A stretch of DNA of 42,309 nucleotides from Albidovulum sp. (GTDB taxonomy: Bacteria > Pseudomonadota > Alphaproteobacteria > Rhodobacterales > Rhodobacteraceae). The position numbers and the translations under genes were made by a program. Where the stretch lies: NCBI GenBank assembly GCA_030837825.1, contig JAUQYB010000140.1, positions 1 to 42,309 of the forward strand, in the 5' to 3' direction. The notes under the pieces are model-generated. The model worked only from the letters and a program-made list of their open reading frames with translations, did no database searches and was not told the DNA's origin. Below, piece after piece: positions 36,172 to 42,309 of the stretch (its first letter is position 1; each line of letters opens with the position of its first letter).

Positions 36172-37265
36172 GGCTCAGCGATTTCGACTTCGACCTGCCC
36201 GAAGCGCTGATCGCCACGCGCCCTGTCCGCCCGCGTCCGGCCGCCCGGCTTCTGGTCATCGAGGAGCGGGAGGAGGGCGAGCGCCTGAGCGACCGCCATG
36301 TCAGCGACCTGCCCGACCTTCTCGGCCCCGGCGACCGGCTGGTCTTGAACGACACCAGGGTCATTCCCGCACGGCTGTCCGGCACGCGGCAGCGGGCCAC
36401 CGGGCAGGGCGCGGCGGTGGCAAGGATCGAGCTCACGCTTCTCGAGCCGCGCCCCGGCGGGCGCTGGGCGGCCCTCGTCAGGCCGCTCCGCAAGCTGAGG
36501 GAGGGCGAGGCGATCCGGCTTTCCGACCGGCTGTCGGCGCGGGTGGAGGCGATCGTCGGGGGGCAGGCGGAACTGTCCTTCAACCTGACTGGCGCCGATT
36601 TCGATGCCGCACTTGCCGAGGCGGGGCAGATGCCCTTGCCGCCCTACATCGCCGCGCTGCGCCCCCCCGACGCGCAGGATGCCGAGGACTACCAGACCGT
36701 CTTTGCCCGCCACGCCGGCGCGGTGGCGGCCCCCACCGCCTCGCTCCATTTCGACGAGGCGCTCCTGGCCCGGCTGGCGGAAAGGGGCGTCGCCTTCAGC
36801 CATGTCACGCTCCATGTCGGCGCCGGCACCTTCCTGCCGGTGAAGGTGGAGGATGTGACCACCCACCGGATGCACGCCGAATGGGGCGAGGTGACGGAAC
36901 GGGCGGCCAAGGAGATCAACGCCACGCGCGCCGCCGGGGGCCGGGTGATCGCGGTCGGCACCACCGCGCTGAGGCTGATCGAGACGGCCGGTGCGGACGG
37001 CGAGGTCCGGCCCTGGCGCGGCCCGACCGACATCTTCATCTATCCCGGCTACCGCTTCCGCGTCATCGACGGGCTGATGACCAACTTCCACCTGCCGAAA
37101 TCCACGCTTCTGATGCTCGTCGCGGCGCTGATGGGGCGGGAGAGGATGGCGCGCGCCTATGCCCATGCGATCGCCGCGGGCTACCGCTTCTTCTCCTACG
37201 GCGACGCCTCGCTGCTGTTGCCGGCGCGCCGCCGCCCGGCGACGGAATGTCGGGCGCGGGCCTGA
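36168..37265 (+). CDS. queA: S-adenosylmethionine:tRNA ribosyltransferase-isomerase QueA
   Basis: A 365-residue enzyme that moves the ribosyl group of SAM to preQ1 in tRNA to make epoxyqueuosine. It opens with the standard [18 protein letters not shown]; other signatures are [64 protein letters not shown] and [19 protein letters not shown]. The ATG overlaps the stop of the AsmA-like gene (ATGA), so the two are co-translated. No tgt or other queuosine gene is next to it. Confidence 0.96.
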   Translation: MRLSDFDFDLPEALIATRPVRPRPAARLLVIEEREEGERLSDRHVSDLPDLLGPGDRLVLNDTRVIPARLSGTRQRATGQGAAVARIELTLLEPRPGGRWAALVRPLRKLREGEAIRLSDRLSARVEAIVGGQAELSFNLTGADFDAALAEAGQMPLPPYIAALRPPDAQDAEDYQTVFARHAGAVAAPTASLHFDEALLARLAERGVAFSHVTLHVGAGTFLPVKVEDVTTHRMHAEWGEVTERAAKEINATRAAGGRVIAVGTTALRLIETAGADGEVRPWRGPTDIFIYPGYRFRVIDGLMTNFHLPKSTLLMLVAALMGRERMARAYAHAIAAGYRFFSYGDASLLLPARRRPATECRARA

Positions 37266-37320
37266 CCGCCGCCGCTGCTTCTGCGATCCTGTCCGTCAAC
37301 GCCAGCGAAAGGCCCCTTCG

Positions 37321-38565
37321 ATGCTCACCGTGCTCCGCAATTCCTGGGCCCTTCTTTTCGGCATGATGCTCCTGATGCTCGGGAACGGGATGCAGGGCAC
37401 GCTTCTCGGCATCCGCGGCGGCATCGAGGGCTTCACCACCACCCAGATGTCCTATGTGATGGCGGCCTATTTCGCGGGCTTCCTCTTCGGCAGCCGGATG
37501 ACGCCCGAGATGATCCGCCGCGTCGGCCATGTGCGGGTCTTCGCGGCCCTGGGCTCGATGATCTCGGCGGTGCTGATCATGTATGCCGCGGCGCCGGACT
37601 GGATGGCCTGGGCGGCGATGCGGGTGATCATCGGCTTTTCCTTCTCGGGCGTCTACATCACCGCCGAAAGCTGGCTCAACAACGCCTCGACGAACGAGAC
37701 GCGGGGGCAGGCGCTGTCGCTCTACATGATCATGCAGATGCTGGGCATCATCGCCGCGCAGGCGCTTCTGAACTTCGGCGATCCCTCGGGCTACATCCTC
37801 TTCGTCATTCCCTCGGTGCTGGTCTCGCTCGCCTTCACGCCGATCCTTCTGGCGGCGACGCCCGCGCCCGCCTTCGAGACGACCAAGCGGCTGAGTTTCG
37901 CCGCGCTCTACCGCGCCTCGCCCCTGGGCTGCATCGGCATGTTCCTGCTCGGCGGTGTCTTTTCCGCGCAGTTCGGCATGTCGTCGGTCTGGGGCACCAC
38001 GGCGGGGCTGAACGTGCGCGAGATCTCGATCTTCGTCGCGGCGATCTATGTCGGCGGGCTGGTGTTCCAGTATCCGATCGGCTGGGCCTCCGACCGGCTC
38101 GGGCGGCGCCAGCTCGTGCTCTGGCTCGCGGCGCTCGGCGGGGTGGCGATGCTTGGCGCCACGGTCTTCGACCTCGGATTCACCGGCCTTCTGGTCGTCG
38201 CCGTGGTGATGGGCGGCATCTCCAACCCGCTCTATTCGCTCCTCGTCGCCTATACCAACGACTTCCTCGACGCCTCCGACATGGCCGCCGCCTCGGCCGG
38301 GCTGATCTTCATCAACGGGCTCGGCGCGATCGGCGGGCCGATCGTCACCGGCTGGATCATGGAGCGGGTCGGGCCGAACGGCTATTTCCTGGTGATGGCG
38401 GTGCTGTTTCTTGCGCTGGCCGGCTATGCGGCCTGGCGGATGACGCGCCGGCGGGTCGGCATCGCCGGCCAGACGGCGAGCTTCGCGCCGCTTTCGCCGG
38501 TCGCGGGCGTGATCGCCGTCGAGGCGGCGATGGAGAAGACGGCGGACGCAACGCCGGACGCATGA
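37321..38565 (+). CDS. MFS transporter
   Basis: A 414-residue protein with 12 predicted membrane helices. The start at ATG 37321 follows AAAGG. The first cytoplasmic loop has GSRMTPEMIRRVGHVRVF and the central one GWASDRLGRRQLVLW, both variants of the major facilitator G-x3-D-R-x-G-R-R/K motif. AESWLNNASTNETRGQALSL is characteristic of the YcaD-like subgroup. The ~40-residue C-terminal tail is cytoplasmic and Ala-rich. The substrate is unknown. It follows queA by 55 bases and may be in the same transcript. Confidence 0.88.
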   Translation: MLTVLRNSWALLFGMMLLMLGNGMQGTLLGIRGGIEGFTTTQMSYVMAAYFAGFLFGSRMTPEMIRRVGHVRVFAALGSMISAVLIMYAAAPDWMAWAAMRVIIGFSFSGVYITAESWLNNASTNETRGQALSLYMIMQMLGIIAAQALLNFGDPSGYILFVIPSVLVSLAFTPILLAATPAPAFETTKRLSFAALYRASPLGCIGMFLLGGVFSAQFGMSSVWGTTAGLNVREISIFVAAIYVGGLVFQYPIGWASDRLGRRQLVLWLAALGGVAMLGATVFDLGFTGLLVVAVVMGGISNPLYSLLVAYTNDFLDASDMAAASAGLIFINGLGAIGGPIVTGWIMERVGPNGYFLVMAVLFLALAGYAAWRMTRRRVGIAGQTASFAPLSPVAGVIAVEAAMEKTADATPDA

Positions 38566-38628
38566 GGCTTCCCAACCGCTCCGCTTCCTGCGAAGCTTTC
38601 CCGAGGCTTTGCAGCACGGGAGGCGGTC

Positions 38629-39213
38629 ATGTCGGAACCTGAGGCGATCGTCCATTTCTGGCTCCACGACGTCGGAGAGCGCGGCTGGTATGCCGTCGAC
38701 GAGGCGGTCGACGGCGAAATCCGCGCCCGCTTCCTGCCCGCCTGGGAGGCGGCGCTGAGGGGCGAGCGCGAGTTCTGGCTGAACGGACCGCGTGGCTCGC
38801 TCGCCTACCTGATCCTCACCGACCAGTTCCCCCGCAACATGTTCCGGGGCGAGGCGCGCGCCTTCGCCACCGACGGCCGTGCCCGGGCCGGCGCCCGTGT
38901 GGCGATGGAGCACGGCTGGGACCTGGGCGTGAAAGAGCCCGAGCGGGTCTTCTTCTACATGCCCTTCGAGCATTCCGAGGAGGCGGCCGACCAGTACCTC
39001 TCGCTGCGCTGCGTGACCGAGCGGATGCCCGAGCGGGGAGCGGGTTTCCACCTGCACGCCCGGGCGCATGCCGAGATCATCCGCCGCTTCGGCCGCTTCC
39101 CCTACCGCAACGCCGCCCTCGGCCGCCCGGGGACGGCCGAGGAGGAAGCGTTTCTCGCCGCCGGCGGCTACGCCGCGATGGTGCGGGAGCTGGAGCGCGG
39201 CGCCGCCGGGTAG
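38629..39213 (+). CDS. DUF924 family protein
   Basis: A 194-residue protein beginning SEPEAIVHFWLHDVGERGWY after a GGGAGG ribosome binding site. The conserved signatures LAYLILTDQFPRNMFRG and RVFFYMPFEHSEEAADQ are DUF924 hallmarks; the fold is alpha-helical and TPR-like. The biochemical function is not known. It sits 63 bases after the MFS gene and 69 bases before lpd. Confidence 0.9.
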   Translation: MSEPEAIVHFWLHDVGERGWYAVDEAVDGEIRARFLPAWEAALRGEREFWLNGPRGSLAYLILTDQFPRNMFRGEARAFATDGRARAGARVAMEHGWDLGVKEPERVFFYMPFEHSEEAADQYLSLRCVTERMPERGAGFHLHARAHAEIIRRFGRFPYRNAALGRPGTAEEEAFLAAGGYAAMVRELERGAAG

Positions 39214-39242
39214 CGCCGCCCCAATTGCGCCGCCCGGCAAAA

Positions 39243-39260
39243 TAGTTTAAGGCTAAACTA
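39243..39260. promoter_or_regulatory. Inverted repeat upstream of lpd
   Basis: TAGTTTA-AGGC-TAAACTA, a perfect 7-bp inverted repeat and a local AT-rich island, ends 22 bases before the lpd ATG, just upstream of the GGAGGG ribosome binding site. It may be an operator overlapping a promoter or 5' end; the regulator is unknown. Confidence 0.45.
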
Positions 39261-39282
39261 AATTTCGGATCGGAGGGATGAC

Positions 39283-40680
39283 ATGGCCGCGAAGGCATTC
39301 GACATGATCGTGATCGGCGCCGGCCCCGGCGGCTATGTCGCGGCGATCCGCGGCGCGCAGCTCGGCCTTTCCGTCGCCATCGTCGAACGCGAGAATCTCG
39401 GCGGCATCTGCCTGAACTGGGGCTGCATCCCGACCAAGGCGCTGCTGCGCTCGGCCGAGGTCTTCCACCTGATGCACCGCGCCAAGGAGTTCGGGCTGAA
39501 GGTTGAGGGCGCGGGCTTTGACCTGGGCGCGGTGGTCCAGCGGTCGCGCGCGGTGGCCAAGCAGCTTTCCGGCGGCATCGGCCATCTGATGAAGAAGAAC
39601 AAGATCACCGTGTTCATGGGCGCCGCGACCCTGCCGAAGCCGGGGCTGGTCACGGTGAAGACCGACAAGGGCACCGAGGAGCTGGCCGCGAAAGCCATCG
39701 TCCTGGCGACCGGGGCGCGGGCGCGCGAACTGCCGGGGCTGGAGGCCGACGGCGATCTGGTCTGGACCTACCGCCATGCGCTGCAACCGAAGCGGATGCC
39801 GAAGAAGCTGCTGGTGATCGGCTCGGGCGCGATCGGGATCGAATTTGCCAGCTTCTTCAACACGCTCGGGGCCGAGACCACGGTGGTCGAGGTGCTGGAC
39901 CGGGTACTGCCGGTCGAGGATGCCGAAATCTCGGCCTTCGCGAAGAAGGCCTTCGTCAAGCAGGGGATGACGATTCTGGAAAAGGCGGCGGTGAAGAAGC
40001 TCGACCGCAAGCCGGGCGTCGGCGTGACCGCCCATATCGAGAAGGACGGCAAGACCGGGACGCAGGAATTCGACACGGTGATCTCGGCCGTGGGCATCGT
40101 CGGCAATGTCGAGGATCTGGGGCTTGAGGCGCTGGGGGTCAAGGTCGACCGCACCCATGTGGTGACCGACGAATTCTGCCGCACCGGGGTGGCGGGCCTT
40201 TACGCGATCGGCGATGTCGCCGGCGCCCCCTGGCTGGCGCACAAGGCCAGCCATGAAGGGGTGATGGTGGCCGAACTGATCGCAGGCCAGCACCCGCACC
40301 CGATCAAGCCCGGCAGCATCGCCGGCTGCACCTATTGCCAGCCGCAGGTCGCCAGCGTCGGCCTGACCGAGGCGAAGGCGAAGGAGCAGGGGTATCAGGT
40401 CAAGGTCGGCCGCTTCCCGTTCATCGGCAACGGCAAGGCGATCGCGCTGGGCGAGGCCGAGGGCATGGTCAAGACCGTCTTCGACGCGAAGACCGGCGAG
40501 CTTCTGGGCGCGCATATGGTCGGGGCGGAAGTCACCGAGCTGATCCAGGGCTATGTGATCGGCCGGACGCTGGAAACCACCGAGGCCGAATTGATGGAAA
40601 CGGTGTTCCCGCACCCGACGCTCAGCGAGATGATGCACGAATCCGTGCTCGACGCTTACGGCCGGGCGCTGCACATCTGA
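39283..40680 (+). CDS. lpdA: Dihydrolipoyl dehydrogenase
   Basis: A 465-residue FAD flavoprotein, the E3 subunit that reoxidises dihydrolipoamide in 2-oxoacid dehydrogenase and glycine cleavage complexes. The FAD motif is GAGPGG (12-17), the redox disulfide C43/C48 in GGICLNWGCIPTK, the NAD motif GSGAIGIEFASFF near residue 183, and the catalytic H444/E449 pair in FPHPTLSEMMHE. NWGCIPTK instead of NVGCIPSK marks the pyruvate-complex-like subgroup. No E1 or E2 genes are adjacent, so which complex it serves is open. Confidence 0.96.
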   Translation: MAAKAFDMIVIGAGPGGYVAAIRGAQLGLSVAIVERENLGGICLNWGCIPTKALLRSAEVFHLMHRAKEFGLKVEGAGFDLGAVVQRSRAVAKQLSGGIGHLMKKNKITVFMGAATLPKPGLVTVKTDKGTEELAAKAIVLATGARARELPGLEADGDLVWTYRHALQPKRMPKKLLVIGSGAIGIEFASFFNTLGAETTVVEVLDRVLPVEDAEISAFAKKAFVKQGMTILEKAAVKKLDRKPGVGVTAHIEKDGKTGTQEFDTVISAVGIVGNVEDLGLEALGVKVDRTHVVTDEFCRTGVAGLYAIGDVAGAPWLAHKASHEGVMVAELIAGQHPHPIKPGSIAGCTYCQPQVASVGLTEAKAKEQGYQVKVGRFPFIGNGKAIALGEAEGMVKTVFDAKTGELLGAHMVGAEVTELIQGYVIGRTLETTEAELMETVFPHPTLSEMMHESVLDAYGRALHI

Positions 40681-40740
40681 GGGGGGCGCCGCCCGCGCCG
40701 CCGGGAGAGCGGCCCCGGGGATGACCGGCCGCCCCGACCG

Positions 40741-41961
40741 CTATTGCAGGTAGGGCACCGGGTCGACGCTGTCGAAGCCCTGGCGCACCTCGAAATGCAG
40801 GAAGGCCGGGTCGGCGCTGCGCACCTTGGCGATGGTCTGGCCGCGCTTGACCCGGTCGCCCTTGGCCACCGCGATCCCGTCGATGTTGGCGTAGACGGTC
40901 AGCAGGTTGCCCTCGTGGCGGACGACGAGGATCGGCACCTGGTCGGTATCCTTGGTGATCGCCGCCACGGTGCCGTCGCCCGCGGCCTTGACGCCGGTTC
41001 CCGCCGAGGCGGCGATGTCGATGCCCTCGTTCTTCTTCTTGGCATAGCCGCGGATGATCTTGCCCGACACCGGCATGGCAAGGCGCGCGGTCCCGGAGGC
41101 CGCGGTCTTCTGCGCGCCGAGGTCGGGGGCGGGCGGGGTCTTCACCGGTTCGGCAGTCGGCTGGGTCTTTTCCGCGGGCAGCGGCTTTGCGGCCGAGGGC
41201 GGCGTCGGCGTGGGCGAGCCGGCCCCGGGGGCGGTGACCAAATCCTGGCTCACCGGCGTGCCGGTGGCGACCGGGATCATCAGCGTCTGGCCCTCGCGCA
41301 CCGAAAGGTCCGGGCCGAGGCCGTTCCAGTCGGCCAGCGCCTTGACGTTGACGTTGTAGAGCCGCGCGATGGAATAGGCGGTCTCGCCCCGCATCACCCG
41401 ATGGCGGATCGGTTCGGTATTGCCGATCATCGATGTGGTCTGCGTCGCCGGTTGCGCGGGCGCCGTGCCCGTCCCCGGGGCCGCACCCGCAGCACTTGCC
41501 CGGTCGATCGCGCCCGAGGCGATGGTGGTCACGTCGATGCCGCCGCCTCCGGCGCCGGTGGCGACGGGGGCGCCGGTCGCGGCCGAAGGCTCGGCGACGC
41601 GGCGCGGCAGCGCCAGCACCTCGCCCTCGCGCAGCGCCGCCCCGGAGGTGATCGCGTTGTAGGAGGCGAGGTCCCCCGCGGGCAGGCCGATCCGGGCGGC
41701 GAGGCTGTCCACGGTGTCGCCACGGCGGGCGACGGCGACCTGATAGCCGGGGTAGGAGATGATGCCGCGGGCGTCGGCGGCCGGCCGGGCCGCGGTGGCC
41801 TGGCTCACCGCCGCGGTGGTGTCGAGACCCGATCCGCCGAAATGCCGCAGGTCGGCGTCGAAGTTGCCGCCGGGCTCGCAGGCAGCGAGCGCCAGAAGGC
41901 CGATCCCCAGAAGGGGGCCGCGCAGGGCGGGCCGGGCGCGGGTCGGGCGGGAAAGGGTCAT
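40741..41961 (-). CDS. nlpD: NlpD-like lipoprotein with LysM domains and degenerate LytM domain
   Basis: A 406-residue lipoprotein: lipobox LALAAC with Cys28, two LysM domains (about residues 72-120 and 186-230), a Pro/Ala/Thr-rich linker and a C-terminal LytM/M23 domain. The zinc site is degenerate: N311 replaces the first His (NEGIDIAA) and F387 replaces the first His of HLH (FLHFEVR). E. coli NlpD has the same kinds of substitution (NKGIDIAG, RLHFEIR) and activates cell-wall amidases instead of cutting itself. Neighbouring pcm supports NlpD, since the surE-pcm-nlpD order is common. It should act during septum splitting. Confidence 0.88.
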   Translation of the reverse strand: MTLSRPTRARPALRGPLLGIGLLALAACEPGGNFDADLRHFGGSGLDTTAAVSQATAARPAADARGIISYPGYQVAVARRGDTVDSLAARIGLPAGDLASYNAITSGAALREGEVLALPRRVAEPSAATGAPVATGAGGGGIDVTTIASGAIDRASAAGAAPGTGTAPAQPATQTTSMIGNTEPIRHRVMRGETAYSIARLYNVNVKALADWNGLGPDLSVREGQTLMIPVATGTPVSQDLVTAPGAGSPTPTPPSAAKPLPAEKTQPTAEPVKTPPAPDLGAQKTAASGTARLAMPVSGKIIRGYAKKKNEGIDIAASAGTGVKAAGDGTVAAITKDTDQVPILVVRHEGNLLTVYANIDGIAVAKGDRVKRGQTIAKVRSADPAFLHFEVRQGFDSVDPVPYLQ

Positions 41962-42038
41962 GCTCGCATCCTCACATCGCGGGACCCTGTGGCCGGGCCC
42001 TTGTCTCGGTTCTTCGGGGGGCGCGCGCGGGCCTTCGA

Positions 42039-42309
42039 TCAGTCCTGCGCCAACCCCTCCACCAGCGGCACGAAGCGCACCGGCCTGAGTTCGTCATAGT
42101 CATATCCGTGGGGTTTGCGCGTCACCCTGATCAGGCTCTGCACCGTATCCGACTGCCCCACCGGCAGAACCATGATACCCCCTTCGCGCAACTGAGCCAA
42201 TAGGGGCCCCGGCGGGTCTTCGGCCGCCGCCGTCACGATGATCCGGTCGAAGGGCGCCTGGTCGGGCAGGCCGTGGCTGCCGTCGCCGGCGATCGCGGTG
42301 ATGTTGGTC
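42039..42309 (-). CDS. pcm: Protein-L-isoaspartate O-methyltransferase, C-terminal part
   Basis: The gene runs off the right end of the window; only the last ~90 residues are present. They contain [20 protein letters not shown], the block [11 protein letters not shown], and the C-terminal VRFVPLVEG, all typical of Pcm, which methylates isoaspartyl residues in damaged proteins using SAM. It lies 77 bases upstream of the nlpD-like gene on the same strand, the usual pcm-nlpD order; surE may follow outside the window. Confidence 0.9.
   Translation of the reverse strand, partial: TNITAIAGDGSHGLPDQAPFDRIIVTAAAEDPPGPLLAQLREGGIMVLPVGQSDTVQSLIRVTRKPHGYDYDELRPVRFVPLVEGLAQD

Noticed and set aside
40681..40740. 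A fourth copy of the hairpin repeat after lpd
   Set aside because: GGGGGGCGCCGCCC is similar to the stem part, but the conserved TTCTTCG and AAATACCC parts are missing, so it is more likely a simple GC-rich spacer.

Overview
The window is a dense, very GC-rich stretch of chromosome with the gene content and gene order of the Rhodobacteraceae (Rhodobacterales, Alphaproteobacteria). Pointers are the secDF-Mth938-ccmABCDG run (the helABCDX arrangement of Rhodobacter), the LysM/arsR/Atm1/yfgM/bamB/der run, and a complete DMSP lyase gene dddP, a marine-roseobacter trait. I cannot name the species. No rRNA, tRNA, CRISPR array, intact insertion sequence or integrase was seen.

Layout. 1-6326: end of a LysM protein, a divergent arsR / Atm1-type ABC exporter pair sharing an operator-promoter region, then yfgM-bamB-der (envelope biogenesis and ribosome-assembly GTPase). 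6406-14130: serS on the minus strand, then yajC-secD-secF (Sec translocon accessories), a small Mth938-fold gene and the cytochrome c maturation genes ccmA, B, C, D and G. 14159-20560: aconitase with a terminator, a DUF1223 secreted protein, an aldehyde dehydrogenase and an HX4D acyltransferase. 20561-21991: the only accessory-looking stretch, with small phage-like ORFs, frame-shifted fragments and a structured repeat. 21992-25751: a solitary fliG homologue, a tiny secreted Cys protein, purB and a glycosyltransferase. 25823-29275: a DUF6314 gene, a gap rich in inverted repeats, dddP and prfB. 29397-32726: a DUF2189 membrane protein, a bactofilin and M23 peptidase pair with overlapping genes, and a PrxQ peroxiredoxin. 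32866-40680: a YhdP/AsmA-like giant, queA, an MFS transporter, a DUF924 gene and dihydrolipoyl dehydrogenase. 40741-42309: an NlpD-like lipoprotein and the end of pcm.

Themes. Much of the window serves the envelope: BamB, YajC/SecDF, the Ccm system, two LytM-fold proteins (one with an intact zinc site, one degenerate), bactofilin, the AsmA-like protein and the acyltransferase. Metabolic genes (acnA, purB, lpd, ALDH, dddP) stand singly or in short units.

Most of the window is ordinary core genome. The parts that deserve a second look are the arsR/atm1 operator, the dddP gene, the decayed 20.6-21.9 kb stretch, a dispersed hairpin repeat family (one copy inside the ccmAB transcription unit), a few unexplained palindromes near promoters, and some very small ORFs. 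I did not find a convincing new multi-gene system.
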